From assembly GCA_910585285.1 (NCBI GenBank), contig CAJUDL010000010.1, positions 22,517 through 86,516 on the forward strand: a stretch of 64,000 nucleotides of DNA, given 5' to 3'. The notes under the pieces were generated by a model. The model had not been told where the DNA came from. It made no database searches and worked only from the letters and a program-made list of their open reading frames with translations. This DNA comes from an uncultured Muribaculaceae bacterium (GTDB lineage Bacteria > Bacteroidota > Bacteroidia > Bacteroidales > Muribaculaceae). The position numbers were made by a program, and so were the translations under genes. Shown in pieces: positions 20,787-30,972 of this stretch (within the stretch, counting starts at the first letter, position 1; every line of letters begins with the position of its first letter).

Positions 20787-20823
20787 GGAGATGCAGAATG
20801 CCGGTCAAGACCTCTGCATCTCC
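20787..20823 (-). terminator. Terminator or attenuator between susD and the downstream gene
   Basis: The arms GGAGATGCAGA (20787-20797) and TCTGCATCTCC (20813-20823) form a perfect 11-bp stem. In the minus-strand transcript the stem is followed by CGCTTTTT. It sits 50 bases past the susD stop and 31 bases before the next gene, so it should reduce read-through from susCD. Confidence 0.75.
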
Positions 20824-20872
20824 TGAAACCTAAAATCTTTTAATACCTTAAATTGATTTTTTACACTCTTTA

Positions 20873-22372
20873 TTAATAACCTGGATTCTGAATAACGAGA
20901 CCTTTGCCTTCGTCAATGAATCCTTGTGGAATAGGGAACAGTTCCATGTGAGGGGCTGCAGTGCGTGAATTCTTATATAGTTTGGCGTATTCAATAAATT
21001 TTCCATGGCGGATCAGATCGCTGCGTCGCCAACCTTCAAAGAATAATTCATGACCGCGTTCAAGCAGGATGGCGTCAAGGAATTGTTCAAGTCCCGAAAA
21101 ATCTGAAGCGTTATAGGGTATTAGACCTGCTCTTTCATGCACTCTGTTGAGCAGAGCGATGGCTTCCGGTGTCGGAGCCCCGGCTTCTCTTGCAAGAGCT
21201 TCAGCCTGGAGGGTAAGGACATCGGCAAACCTCAATACAATCCAGTCGATGGAAGAGCCGTCACCCGTATCGCTTGGGTCTTCCGAGTATTTTACAGGTA
21301 GAGGACCGAGTTTGAGAACTTCTTTCGGATTTTTCTCGCTGTATTTTATCCGGTCTGTGCCGACAAAGCTTGCCGCTATTGTTTCAAGCCGCTTGTCATT
21401 CGTATCATACGTATGATAAAAGTTCCAGGGCATTCTGTAGCCGTTCCATTTGTTTACAATCTTATCGTTAGTGGTAGGATAGACTCCGGGAAGTACATGT
21501 TCCAGCCATAACTGAGTGTTGATGCCCTGATCTTCGGTGCATGCGAATATGGTTTCCTTGTTTCCCTCTCCTTCCATTGTGAATATGTCCTTATAATTTT
21601 TGACCAAATCATAGCCATATTCCGGTTTCATCAATTCCCTTCCCACTTTTGCCGCATCGCTCCAGCGTTTGTCATGCATGTAGAGATGCATCAATACTGT
21701 CAAGGCTGTTCCACGGGTAAAACGGCCATAATCATTGCTACCATGCTCTATTGTATATGGAAGTACCTTTGCGGCGGCAATCAAATCTTCCTCGGCAAAT
21801 TTTGAAGTATATTCAGCAGAAGATCGAGGACTGTTCTGGGTCATGAACGGCTTGTCTATCGCCTCAGGATCGATAAATTGTATTCCGCCATAGAAATCAT
21901 ACAGGATATATACCAGCCATCCTCTTCCACAACGAGCCTCTGCAATAGCTTTCTCTTTCAAATCCGGTGCTAAGTCGGATTCCGTGCATATACGGATGAA
22001 ATTGCTCATTTTTGTGACATTGTTGATATTGTTGGCATATATAAGCGTGGATCCTTCGTTATTGCGTGTACTGAAATTAACGTTAAGGTATTCATACCTT
22101 AACGTATCGGTCCATCTGCAGGTTGCAACGTCCGTGCACATATCACTTATGATCTGTACTCCACGGTTGTTGACAGTGAACAGTCCTTCATAATGGTTGC
22201 TTCTGAACGGTGCGTAGACTGATCCTACAAGCATGGATGTCAGGTCGGCTTCAGTTTTAGGAAATACTGAAGTCGATATTTTGTCATATACTTCTGATTG
22301 CAATTCGCAAGAGGTTGTCGCCATTCCTAATGAAGTGGCAATGCCCAATAGGATAATATTTATCTTTTTCAT
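20873..22372 (-). CDS. SusD/RagB family outer-membrane glycan-binding lipoprotein
   Basis: The 499-residue lipoprotein has a lipobox ending at the cysteine of ATTSCELQ (about residue 22). Family features include the TPR-like helical N-terminal half, the conserved ARCGRGWLVYILYDFYGG block and the C-terminal LLERGHELFFEGWRRSDLIRHGKF. It should cap the SusC barrel at the cell surface and hand glycan to it. It is 14 bases downstream of susC, the usual pairing, in an operon with fecR. The length is normal. Confidence 0.93.
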   Translation of the reverse strand: MKKINIILLGIATSLGMATTSCELQSEVYDKISTSVFPKTEADLTSMLVGSVYAPFRSNHYEGLFTVNNRGVQIISDMCTDVATCRWTDTLRYEYLNVNFSTRNNEGSTLIYANNINNVTKMSNFIRICTESDLAPDLKEKAIAEARCGRGWLVYILYDFYGGIQFIDPEAIDKPFMTQNSPRSSAEYTSKFAEEDLIAAAKVLPYTIEHGSNDYGRFTRGTALTVLMHLYMHDKRWSDAAKVGRELMKPEYGYDLVKNYKDIFTMEGEGNKETIFACTEDQGINTQLWLEHVLPGVYPTTNDKIVNKWNGYRMPWNFYHTYDTNDKRLETIAASFVGTDRIKYSEKNPKEVLKLGPLPVKYSEDPSDTGDGSSIDWIVLRFADVLTLQAEALAREAGAPTPEAIALLNRVHERAGLIPYNASDFSGLEQFLDAILLERGHELFFEGWRRSDLIRHGKFIEYAKLYKNSRTAAPHMELFPIPQGFIDEGKGLVIQNPGY

Positions 22373-22386
22373 TTTCCTGTCATTGT

Positions 22387-25300
22387 TTAAAAAGTGATTT
22401 CGACACCTAAGTTATAAGAACGCACATTGGGATAATAATCACCGGTCTCGGGATCCAGACCTTCATAGTTCGTAAATATAAAAGGGTTATTTACGTCTGC
22501 GTAAACACGTAACTTGGATAGCTTGCCCTTTGTGGGGATTGTATATCCGAGTGTGATATTGCGACAGCGCACGAACCACATCTTCTTAATGAAATAGGTG
22601 GTGCTGTGAAGTCGAAAAGAGCTTTGTTCCTGTGCGAATCCAGGACGCCATCCATCGGGGTTGTCAACAGACCACATGTCTTTGACGGCGGTAGTGGTAT
22701 TTCCGCTCATTGAGAGGTTTCCGACGTTGTCAAGCCAGAAATCTTTGTAGCATCCGGCATTCCATTGGTTAAAATGTCCGTAAAAATATAAATTGAGATC
22801 AAAATCCTTCCACCTGAACGTGTTGTTGAAACCCATGATAAAACCGGGACCACTCGGTCCGACGATAATTCTGTCGGCGTCGTTTATACGTCCATCAGGT
22901 TCTCCACTGAGTATGGGAAGTCCATGTTCGTCAACCTTGTATGTTCCGTCATCATTGTAACAATAGCCGTTTATATCTTTAATTTTTACCTGTCCTGGAA
23001 GAGCATCCGGCATATGTGGAATAGTTTCACCTGGTTGAACAAGTCCGTCAGCCACATAATAACCGGAAAATGCGTTGATCCAGCCATCATACTTATCATA
23101 AGCATTCCCGACCCAGCTTGATGAACGTTCTTTCCATTTGCTTCTTGAAAAAGAGAATGTAAGGTCTGAAGACCATGTGAAATCCCGGTTGTTGATGTTG
23201 ACGGTATTAAGCACCAGTTCAAGTCCGTAACTGCGTGTCTTTCCGATATTGTCTGCTACGGATGTGACTTCCTGAAGCAAAGGGAGTGCACGCCAGTTGA
23301 GCAAATCGGAAATTTCGCGTATAAAATAATCCGCGCTTAAATTGATGCGGTTGTTAAAAAAACCGAGATCAATACCGAAGTTCCATTCCGTGGTGGTTTC
23401 CCATGTTATATCAGGATTTCCAAGTTGGGTAAGCTGCAGACCCATGTATTCGGTTCCGCCGAAGCCTTTATTAAACTCGTTTCCCCATCTGTCTTGATGC
23501 GAATAGAAACTGACAGACTGATATCCTATTGAAGAGTTACCGGTTTGTCCCCAGCTGACTCTCAATTTGCCGTTTGATAGCCAACTGCGGGTGCTTTCAA
23601 GAAATTCTTCGTCTGCGAACCTCCATGCCAGGGCAACAGACGGGAAGTATCCCCATTGATGCCCCTTTGCAAAATAAGAACATCCATCGGCACGCACTGT
23701 GGCAGTAAGCAGATATCTTCCTTTGAAGGCGTAGTTTACGCGGGCAAAAACTGAAGCCATCTCATCGTTTCCCGCAGTGCTGCCAACCCATGGCTTTACA
23801 TATTGTCCCATTCCGATGGAATTATAAAGCAATGCGTCAGTCAGGAAATTGCTGTTTCCTGCATTAAATCCTTCACGGTTGAATTTCTGGTATGAATATC
23901 CGGCTACTGCATCAAGACGATGAATATCATTGAATGTTTTGTTGTAGCTTCCGGTTAATTCAAAGAGATAATCATTCTGGTCATATTGCGAGATGTCGGC
24001 ATGTCCGTTGTCTTTGGCTCCATATAGGGTTGTTGTGGGCATGTATACCTTACGCTTCTGGTTGTTTCTGTCAATACCGAACGTAGCTTTGAAGGTCAGA
24101 TCTTCAATGGGTTTGTATTCTACGTATAAAGATCCAAGGAAACGGTCTCTGCGGCTTTTGTTGGTTATGTCGAGTAACGAAACGGGGTTTGGCATGTAAG
24201 ACCGGTCCGGGTTCAAAGTATATTCGCCATTTTCGTCACGTATAGGTTGAATCGGACTGCTTTGTGTCGCGGATATGATAATGCCCGACTCTTCGTTTTG
24301 TCCAGAGCCTCCGGCAATTGAATTGTGATCTTGTCGGGAGAATGTCAGGTTGATGCCTCCGCTTAGGTATCTATTGAATTTTTGATCTAGGTTTACGCGA
24401 AGCGTATATCTTTTGAAATCATTATTTTTGATGATTCCATCCTGAAGGAAAGCATTTCCCGAAACGAGATACCGCAGCTTGTCGGTTCCTCCGGATACTG
24501 ATAAATTGTGTTGAGTCTGGATGCCGGTGCGCGTCACGGCTCCGATCCAGTCTGTTACTTCTCCGGAAAAGCCATCGGCGTCATATCGTGGAGAAAAGGG
24601 CGTTACCGCGTCTTCATCAACGCCTCCGTATATTCCAATGTTGTTGTCAATACGCCATTTCTCTTTCATGTAGCGGTTTGCTTGCGTCATGAATCCGTAT
24701 GCATCCAGCATTTCATAGTTTTTTGCAATTTTCTGCATTGACACAGAACCGGAATAACTCACTTTTGCATTTCCTTTCTGACCTTTTTTTGTTGTGATAA
24801 GAATCACTCCATGACCGGCGCGAGCACCATATATTGCTGTAGAAGACGCATCCTTGAGCACCTCGATGGAGGCGATGTCATTAGGGTTTATCGAACCAAG
24901 AAAATTATCTGTGGAACCACTGTCGTATTTGCCGACTGAGATGTGTCCGTCGCTTACGGGATTGACGGGGAATCCGTCAATGATTATCAACGGATTGTTG
25001 TCGCTGTTTGGCGAACTGAATCCGCGAATGAGAAAGTTGGATCCTGACCCCGGGCTTGCACTGTTTGATGTGACCTGCAATCCCGCCACTTTGCCGGCAA
25101 GTGCATTACTTGCAGAAGACACTGTTGCGGCTGTGGAGTCATCAATCTTAACTGAAGCCACAGATCCTGTCAGGTCACGCTTTTTCATTGTGCCGTATCC
25201 AACAACGACAACTTCATCAAGTAATTTGTTATCTTCCTGAAGTTTAATGTTGCCCCATTCCCCAGCATCCCTTTTTTCACTTAAAGGGACGAATCCTACA

Positions 25301-25806
25301 TAAGTAAATTCAAGTGTAGGTTTGGCGGTATTGACCTTGATGCGATATGCTCCATCAAGGTCTGTGACTGCATAATTTTGGGAGTTGCGTTCTTTAATCG
25401 TGACGCCTACCAATGGCTCGTCATTCTTATCCAATACGTGTCCTTGCACATATAGTTCGCCTGCTGACTGCTTTTTTTCAGAAGCCTTTTTGTTTGTTTC
25501 TTTCTTGTTTTTACCGAGAATCAGTTGTTTGCCGGAGATATGGCATTTGATGCTTTTGTCAGTGAACATATTTTCAATGATCTTGTCTACGGATTCGTTT
25601 TGTGCCCTTACGGATACTCTTCGTTCTAAGTCTACAAGTTTGTCATTGACCAGGATTTCATATCCACTCTTTTTCTTAATTTCATCAAGCACCTGTCCAA
25701 CCGTCTGGTTTTGGACATTGATGTCGATTTTTCTTGTCTGTCCATATAACGGCGATGCAATTGCCGTCAAAACGAGCAAAAAGATTGATGTAATACAATT
25801 TTTCAT
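22387..25806 (-). CDS. SusC/RagA family TonB-dependent transporter with STN signalling domain
   Basis: The 1139-residue outer-membrane transporter has a signal peptide ending in SPLYGQ. A secretin/TonB short N-terminal (STN) domain is at about residues 24-95. A carboxypeptidase-regulatory-like domain is at about 115-200 (GHVLDKNDEPLVGVTI), then the plug (VVVGYGTMKKRDLTGSVASV) and a 22-strand barrel ending in YNLGVEITF. It imports oligosaccharides bound by SusD. The STN domain marks it as a signal-transducing type that contacts a FecR anti-sigma protein. The fecR gene directly upstream, 47 bases away, and the ECF gene across the locus support this. Confidence 0.94.
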   Translation of the reverse strand: MKNCITSIFLLVLTAIASPLYGQTRKIDINVQNQTVGQVLDEIKKKSGYEILVNDKLVDLERRVSVRAQNESVDKIIENMFTDKSIKCHISGKQLILGKNKKETNKKASEKKQSAGELYVQGHVLDKNDEPLVGVTIKERNSQNYAVTDLDGAYRIKVNTAKPTLEFTYVGFVPLSEKRDAGEWGNIKLQEDNKLLDEVVVVGYGTMKKRDLTGSVASVKIDDSTAATVSSASNALAGKVAGLQVTSNSASPGSGSNFLIRGFSSPNSDNNPLIIIDGFPVNPVSDGHISVGKYDSGSTDNFLGSINPNDIASIEVLKDASSTAIYGARAGHGVILITTKKGQKGNAKVSYSGSVSMQKIAKNYEMLDAYGFMTQANRYMKEKWRIDNNIGIYGGVDEDAVTPFSPRYDADGFSGEVTDWIGAVTRTGIQTQHNLSVSGGTDKLRYLVSGNAFLQDGIIKNNDFKRYTLRVNLDQKFNRYLSGGINLTFSRQDHNSIAGGSGQNEESGIIISATQSSPIQPIRDENGEYTLNPDRSYMPNPVSLLDITNKSRRDRFLGSLYVEYKPIEDLTFKATFGIDRNNQKRKVYMPTTTLYGAKDNGHADISQYDQNDYLFELTGSYNKTFNDIHRLDAVAGYSYQKFNREGFNAGNSNFLTDALLYNSIGMGQYVKPWVGSTAGNDEMASVFARVNYAFKGRYLLTATVRADGCSYFAKGHQWGYFPSVALAWRFADEEFLESTRSWLSNGKLRVSWGQTGNSSIGYQSVSFYSHQDRWGNEFNKGFGGTEYMGLQLTQLGNPDITWETTTEWNFGIDLGFFNNRINLSADYFIREISDLLNWRALPLLQEVTSVADNIGKTRSYGLELVLNTVNINNRDFTWSSDLTFSFSRSKWKERSSSWVGNAYDKYDGWINAFSGYYVADGLVQPGETIPHMPDALPGQVKIKDINGYCYNDDGTYKVDEHGLPILSGEPDGRINDADRIIVGPSGPGFIMGFNNTFRWKDFDLNLYFYGHFNQWNAGCYKDFWLDNVGNLSMSGNTTTAVKDMWSVDNPDGWRPGFAQEQSSFRLHSTTYFIKKMWFVRCRNITLGYTIPTKGKLSKLRVYADVNNPFIFTNYEGLDPETGDYYPNVRSYNLGVEITF

Positions 25807-25853
25807 AAATTTATTAGGTTTGTTCTAATGCAGAGATAAGATGTTTCGCGTTA

Positions 25854-26777
25854 TTATAAATCTGTAATGACAATTACAGGCTTATCATCAGAGGTATTCT
25901 CATCATTAATGTATGACCACTTCAAGGAAGATGATATGCACAATGCATTTAATATGCTTTCAAGACTTGACACGGTTATTGCGCCTCCCGAGAAGCTATG
26001 TGTGTCCACATTGTCAAGTTGAATGTCAAATGTCACGTTATACTTTCTTTCCAGTTTTTTCAATATATCGGTAAGAGAAGTGGAATTCAAGATAATTTTA
26101 TGTTGTATCCATGCTGTTTCAGTTTCATTATCTGTGGGTTGTACGCTTATTGAACCATCATCCTGATGTGTCAGCTTCTGTCCTGGCATTAATATTTGTT
26201 CATGCATTACACCTGTTTTGTCTCTATAGTTGTAGCCGATTTTGCCTTCAACAAGTGAAACTCCCGGCTCTGAGTCATATGCATCGACATTGAATTTTGT
26301 GCCATATACGTTTATCTCATTTCCGTTTGCGAGAGATACAACAAACTTCTGTTTTTTGTTTTTCTTGACTTCAAAATATGCCTCACCTTTCAATTCTACG
26401 TATCGTCCTGATGCATAAGAATACGGATATCTTATGCTGCTACATGCATCAAGGATGACAGTAGAAGAGTCTGGCAGTGTAAGGCGTGCCGTCATGCCCG
26501 GGGAGGTACTCAATTCAACCATTTGTTCCGGAGTCGATAATCCCGATTGGTGTCTCACTAATAACGCAAATACTCCAATCATCAATGGTATGGAAATGAT
26601 TGCAGCCGCGTTTCTAATAATATTGAAGAAATGGGATTTGCCCCATCCCAATTTGGATTTGATGCGCCTAAATGCCTTTTCTGTGTTTATAGACTCATAT
26701 ACATTGAGAGAATCGATATCAGCAATGATTCTGTCTATAACCTTAGGGTTCTCAATATTATTCCCATTATTAGCCAT
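25854..26777 (-). CDS. FecR family anti-sigma factor
   Basis: The 307-residue inner-membrane protein has a cytoplasmic N-terminus of about 50 residues that would bind the sigma factor. A single helix follows (about residues 52-76, NAAAIISIPLMIGVFALLV), then a periplasmic FecR domain (STSPGMTARLTLPDSSTVILDACSSI in two parts, LKGEAYFEVKK). A C-terminal DUF4974-like domain (LKKLERKYNVTFDIQ) contacts the STN domain of SusC. It is the first gene of the fecR-susC-susD unit. Its expected partner, the ECF sigma factor at 17947, is not adjacent; usually the sigma gene lies immediately upstream of fecR on the same strand. Confidence 0.92.
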   Translation of the reverse strand: MANNGNNIENPKVIDRIIADIDSLNVYESINTEKAFRRIKSKLGWGKSHFFNIIRNAAAIISIPLMIGVFALLVRHQSGLSTPEQMVELSTSPGMTARLTLPDSSTVILDACSSIRYPYSYASGRYVELKGEAYFEVKKNKKQKFVVSLANGNEINVYGTKFNVDAYDSEPGVSLVEGKIGYNYRDKTGVMHEQILMPGQKLTHQDDGSISVQPTDNETETAWIQHKIILNSTSLTDILKKLERKYNVTFDIQLDNVDTHSFSGGAITVSSLESILNALCISSSLKWSYINDENTSDDKPVIVITDL

Positions 26778-26875
26778 TTTGATTCAAGATATAGTTTATA
26801 TATTAATCCTCTCGTCTTGATTTGTTTTGGCAACGTCCGGAAGTTGTCAATAAATCAAACCGAGTTCTGTTATTG

Positions 26876-26906
26876 TAAAGGTATCTCAGGATTTGATATT
26901 CCTAAA
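26876..26906 (-). promoter_or_regulatory. Candidate promoter of the fecR-susCD operon
   Basis: On the minus strand TTTA (26906-26903) and TACCTTTA (26883-26876) are 19 bp apart, a near match to the Bacteroidales consensus in which each box ends in A instead of G. Weak boxes suit a promoter needing an activator, or one read by the locus's own ECF factor. The shared motif at 26916-26929 lies nine bases upstream of it. Confidence 0.4.
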
Positions 26907-26915
26907 TGCAAGACA

Positions 26916-26929
26916 ATGTTTAAAAACAT
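26916..26929. promoter_or_regulatory. Shared 14-bp motif, copy 1 (upstream of fecR)
   Basis: ATGTTTAAAAACAT consists of 6-bp inverted arms with a two-base spacer. An identical copy is at 31021-31034, in the divergent control region of the GH5 and repeat-protein genes. Overlapping it, TGTTTAAAA (26917-26925) also pairs with TTTTAAACA (26931-26939), so this copy could alternatively be a weak terminator for the GH5-GH3 transcript. Confidence 0.5.
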
Positions 26930-26944
26930 GTTTTAAACAGCTCC

Positions 26945-29140
26945 TTATTCTAGATTTATTTTAAGCTTTTTGTCTTTTACCGATATTATGAAATCTCCTG
27001 ATTCAAGAATCAAGTTACCGTTATTATCCATAAAAGAGAGATCGCGTATCGGATTGATTTTGAAAGTAAAGGTCTGCTTGTCTCCTGCTTTAATTTCTTT
27101 TTTCTCGAAATGTTTAAGTTCTTTAAAAGGTCTGACAACAGAGGATATCGGATCTGTAACAAACCAGTGAACGATTTCTTTGCCATCTTTATCTCCTGAG
27201 TTTCTTACATCAATCGAGAGAGTCAGTTCATCATCTTTGTTTAAATGTATCTTATCAGACTTTATATTTCCATATTCGAAACAGGAATAACCAAGACCAT
27301 GACCGAATTCATATAGTGGATTTGAGGGAATGTCTTTATAGTCACCGTGGGGAGAGAATCTCGCTCCTCGTCTGGAACTATAGTAAAGTGGAATCTGAGC
27401 CGCACTTCTTGGGAAAGTGACGGGAAGCTTACCGGATGGGTTGACACGCCCGGATAATATTCCAGCCAATGCGTTTCCTCCTCTTATGCCCGGTTGCCAT
27501 ATTTCTATTATTGCATCAAGCATAGGTTCTATTTCTGTTAGCACGACAGGGCGTCCGTTGGTCAATACGAGTACCAACGGCTTTTTGGTAGCACTCAATT
27601 CCTTTATCAGATCCCTCTGTATTTGAGGTATTGAGATCTCAGCCCGCGAATTGTTCTCACAGCTCCAGTTACCCCTTTCTCCCATGCATAAAATCACGAT
27701 ATCCGCGTTTCTTGCTGTCTCGATTGCTTCTGGGAAGCCGCTTCTGTCGTTGCCATCGAAATCACATCCCTTGGCAAATGAAATTTCTGTTTGGCTTTCG
27801 AATTCATGTGTGATTCCTTCGAGCAGTGTCTGAGCATCGTTAACATCGCCATGGCTGAACCATTCACCATACATTATTCTTCTGTCGGTTGCGGCGGGTC
27901 CTATCACTGCGATCTTATGCTGTGTTAAAGGCAATGCATTATTGTTGTTTTTCAGAAGAACCATTGATTCTTCCGCCAATCTTTCAGCGATTGCAATATT
28001 TTCCGGTGTCATTAGTCGCTTTTCTCGTTTTGTTTCGGTAGTGAATGGCCGATCGAATATTCCGAGTCGGAATTTGAGGCGAAGAACGGACCTCACAGCT
28101 TCATTGATTCTATCTATTGGGACGGCATTTATGTTTGCAAGGCTGTCGAGTGTTGAGGAATAACAGCCGCTGCACATGTCTATGTCTATACCTGCAAGTA
28201 GGCTCCGGATGGCAGCCTCTGAATAAGTGGCAACTGTGGCTTGATAGTCTTTTAGTTGAGAGACCGATGCCCAATCTGAGATTGTCGCTCCTGAAAAATT
28301 CCAGCGATTCCTTAAAATGTCAGTGAGTATATTCCGGTTGGATGTGCAGGGAATTCCGTTTATATCGTTGAAAGCACTCATTAAAGTTGCAGCTCCGGCA
28401 TCAACACATGCTTTGAATGGTTTGAGATGGATATTCCATAAATCGTTATCTGAAATATCTGCCTGACGATAATCGCGTCCTCCTTGTGTGGCACCATAAC
28501 CCACAAAATGTTTAAGACATGCGGCAATTCGTTCCGTGGAAGATATGTCATCTCCTTGATATCCTTTTACGGTAGCTACACCGAATATGGAGTTCATATG
28601 AGGATCTTCGCCAAAAGTCTCCGTGATACGTCCCCAGCGAGGATCTCGTGCAACATCAAGCATAGGCGAAAAGGTCCAGTCGGTTCCCGACAGTCTGGAT
28701 TCTTTCGCAGCCATGGCGCAGGTCTGTTCTACCAGAACGGGATTCCCGGAGGCGGCCTGGGCAATAGGCATTGGATATATCGTTCTGAAACCGTGAGTCA
28801 CGTCATGTGCGAATATTGCGGGGATTCCAAGCCGTGTTTCTTTGATTATCTTCTTTTGAAGCTCATTCCTCATTTCAGGATCCTGACTATAATAGATATA
28901 CGACCCCGCTTCCAAGGGGTAATGGTCATCGATTTTGCCGATGTTGTGTAGGTTCATGTTGGTGCCGTGCACATATTGGTTAAGCTGCATCACTTTCTCA
29001 TGGAGCGTCATTCTGGAAAGAAGATCCTCCACTCTTGCCTCTATTGCGGCACTTGCATCTTTATAGAGAGGTTTGGCTAACAGAGTGGTCTGGAAAAATA
29101 CCAGACCACTCAACGCTAAGAATCGGAATATCTTGTTCAT
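26945..29140 (-). CDS. GH3 beta-glucosidase (BglX-like), periplasmic
   Basis: The 731-residue enzyme starts with a signal peptide (MNKIFRFLALSGLVFFQTTLLA) and shows the three-domain GH3 layout of BglX-type beta-glucosidases. These are a TIM barrel (GIPAIFAHDVTHGF, RWGRITETFGEDP, CLKHFVGYG), an alpha/beta sandwich (LVLVLTNGRPVVL) and a C-terminal fibronectin-like domain (FGHGLGYSCFEY). The nucleophile is D289 in GATISDWASV. It should split terminal beta-glucose from oligosaccharides produced by the GH5 enzyme. The start is five bases after the GH5 stop, so the two are one operon. Confidence 0.93.
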   Translation of the reverse strand: MNKIFRFLALSGLVFFQTTLLAKPLYKDASAAIEARVEDLLSRMTLHEKVMQLNQYVHGTNMNLHNIGKIDDHYPLEAGSYIYYSQDPEMRNELQKKIIKETRLGIPAIFAHDVTHGFRTIYPMPIAQAASGNPVLVEQTCAMAAKESRLSGTDWTFSPMLDVARDPRWGRITETFGEDPHMNSIFGVATVKGYQGDDISSTERIAACLKHFVGYGATQGGRDYRQADISDNDLWNIHLKPFKACVDAGAATLMSAFNDINGIPCTSNRNILTDILRNRWNFSGATISDWASVSQLKDYQATVATYSEAAIRSLLAGIDIDMCSGCYSSTLDSLANINAVPIDRINEAVRSVLRLKFRLGIFDRPFTTETKREKRLMTPENIAIAERLAEESMVLLKNNNNALPLTQHKIAVIGPAATDRRIMYGEWFSHGDVNDAQTLLEGITHEFESQTEISFAKGCDFDGNDRSGFPEAIETARNADIVILCMGERGNWSCENNSRAEISIPQIQRDLIKELSATKKPLVLVLTNGRPVVLTEIEPMLDAIIEIWQPGIRGGNALAGILSGRVNPSGKLPVTFPRSAAQIPLYYSSRRGARFSPHGDYKDIPSNPLYEFGHGLGYSCFEYGNIKSDKIHLNKDDELTLSIDVRNSGDKDGKEIVHWFVTDPISSVVRPFKELKHFEKKEIKAGDKQTFTFKINPIRDLSFMDNNGNLILESGDFIISVKDKKLKINLE

Positions 29141-29145
29141 GTCGC

Positions 29146-30864
29146 CTATCTCCGGATTGCAATTTCATCAAAGAATATGATCTTTCCGGCAACGGCATCA
29201 TTCCCGTCTGCGCAGAATTCAATTTTATTAATGCAGTCCCATGCAAATCCCTCATCATTTCCAGATGGCTTCTCTTTCCAGTCGCCCATGGTTCCGTAAA
29301 TGTAGAAATCTTTCAAGGGAATGGAAATAATCTGCCATTTTCCATCGTTGCTGAATTTTACGGCATCAGACACAGAGGCAGAAGTCGTGATGGTTTGTAT
29401 GTTGCGCCATTGCCACGGTGCCCCATCTTTGTATTGCTGGAACCTCACTGTTAATTTCTGAATAGGATCCTGTGTGCGGACTGCAAATTCCAATTTTGCT
29501 CCTGCTTCAACATATGATTTCAAGTTGATTACAGGCCATGCCGTTAGCGTTATGAGGCTGTTGGCATTGGGAATATCCCAGCGGATACAGGATCCGGCAT
29601 CTCCATAGGGATGATCTTTATAATCGAAATAAACTTTCTGTTCGTTTTCCGGAGTGAGCCAGGATGCACGGTAGTCTCCATAAAGGATTATGTCAGGACA
29701 GTCTTTTTCAAGAGCTGCCGGGATTGTCAATCCCATAGCTCGGAGTATATCTTTGTTTATGTTTAATTCGAAAATTGGAGAGCCGTTGAAGATGTCAAAA
29801 TCACCGCGATATTGCCATGCTGTCCATGCTATGCCAAGTTGTGAAAGTTTGTCGCATACTGTTTTATACCAGTTTATCCGATCTTGTGCCGGGGCGTTTT
29901 CAAGAGCTCCGAATTCTCCGCAGAAAAGTAGGTTGCCGTTTTTTGTTGCCCAATCTTGTGTGCGTTGCAAGATCTCCTGAACAGCATTTTCAGTTCCTTC
30001 TGTTGAGTATCGTATATAGGAACTTTCTCGATCGGTGCCCTTGAATTGGGGAGGCATTGCCGGCATTCGGGATGCATCATAAGGGAAAGGTACATTCTTT
30101 ATGTATTTTTCGGGCGATTCACTCCAGCTGGCTCCCTGGTGCGTAAAGATGAAAGGGTCGTAAAAATGGAATGTATAAATTAGTCTTTCATCGTCATAAT
30201 CAGGAAGGGCTATTAGCTGATCGGCATTACATTGGAACGCAGTGGCAATGATAATATGTTTTTTATCAATTTCGCGGATTGCGGATATAAGACGACGTTG
30301 CATCTGCGGCCATTCATTTTGCAGAAAAGAACCATTCGGTTCGTTGCATAACTCAAATACAATTTTATCGCTCCGTTTGACATATCGCTGGGCAAGCTGG
30401 CGGAATCCTTCGGTAATGATGGCTTCTCCTTTGTCGGAGGGAAATTCACTGCCATAGCTATGTTGGTCAATAATAATGAACATGTCGTGTCTTTCAGCCA
30501 TATCGATTGCATTGTCAAGAGCTTTAAGGAAATTGCTTGTAAACTTATATTCAGGCGCGGCTCCCATATTAAGAGGGAAGTTTACGGGAACGCGTACTAC
30601 ATCACATCCTAAGCTTTTGAGCTCATCGAAATCTTTTTCATTGAAAGCATCTGCATTGAACCATTGTTCTTCAAGATTCAGCCATCCCGATAAATTGAAT
30701 CCTTTTGAGAATGGTACTTTTGTCAATGGTCCGGATTCCTCATCCTCTGGAGACTCAATGTCGGGATCAGGAGGCGTATCTGGTTGTGAGTTTGCAGGAG
30801 AATCAGAGCATGATGATAGTATCAGAAGGAGAATCATCGTGAGTAAAAAAGTTTTTTTCTTCAT
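29146..30864 (-). CDS. GH5 endo-beta-glucanase-type lipoprotein with C-terminal beta domain
   Basis: This 572-residue lipoprotein has its lipid cysteine at about residue 19 (LILSSCSD) and a disordered Pro/Asp/Glu-rich linker to residue 45, so it is probably surface-anchored. The GH5 barrel spans about 50-385. The catalytic glutamates are E175 in FELCNEPNG (acid/base) and E317 in LLFCGEFGALE (nucleophile). Residues 395-572 form a separate jelly-roll-like domain, probably carbohydrate-binding (ASWLTPENEQKVYFDY, WQIISIPLKDFYIYG). It should make internal cuts in a beta-linked glucan or mannan backbone. The subfamily is unclear, so cellulose-like, mixed-linkage or xyloglucan targets remain open. 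First gene of the GH5-GH3 operon. Confidence 0.88.
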   Translation of the reverse strand: MKKKTFLLTMILLLILSSCSDSPANSQPDTPPDPDIESPEDEESGPLTKVPFSKGFNLSGWLNLEEQWFNADAFNEKDFDELKSLGCDVVRVPVNFPLNMGAAPEYKFTSNFLKALDNAIDMAERHDMFIIIDQHSYGSEFPSDKGEAIITEGFRQLAQRYVKRSDKIVFELCNEPNGSFLQNEWPQMQRRLISAIREIDKKHIIIATAFQCNADQLIALPDYDDERLIYTFHFYDPFIFTHQGASWSESPEKYIKNVPFPYDASRMPAMPPQFKGTDRESSYIRYSTEGTENAVQEILQRTQDWATKNGNLLFCGEFGALENAPAQDRINWYKTVCDKLSQLGIAWTAWQYRGDFDIFNGSPIFELNINKDILRAMGLTIPAALEKDCPDIILYGDYRASWLTPENEQKVYFDYKDHPYGDAGSCIRWDIPNANSLITLTAWPVINLKSYVEAGAKLEFAVRTQDPIQKLTVRFQQYKDGAPWQWRNIQTITTSASVSDAVKFSNDGKWQIISIPLKDFYIYGTMGDWKEKPSGNDEGFAWDCINKIEFCADGNDAVAGKIIFFDEIAIRR

Positions 30865-30972
30865 GGAGATGTTGGTTGTTTGTTAAAATTAGTTCTGAAT
30901 AAATAAGTTTTGGGAATTAGCTTGTAATCTGTTTAAGCTAATTTTCAATACTTATTTTATAAGGGTTGGGTA

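Noticed and set aside
26917..26939. Terminator of the GH5-GH3 operon at TGTTTAAAA/TTTTAAACA
   Set aside because: The stem is AT-only with no T-run after it, and the embedded 14-bp motif recurs elsewhere, so a regulatory reading is preferred, though not proven.
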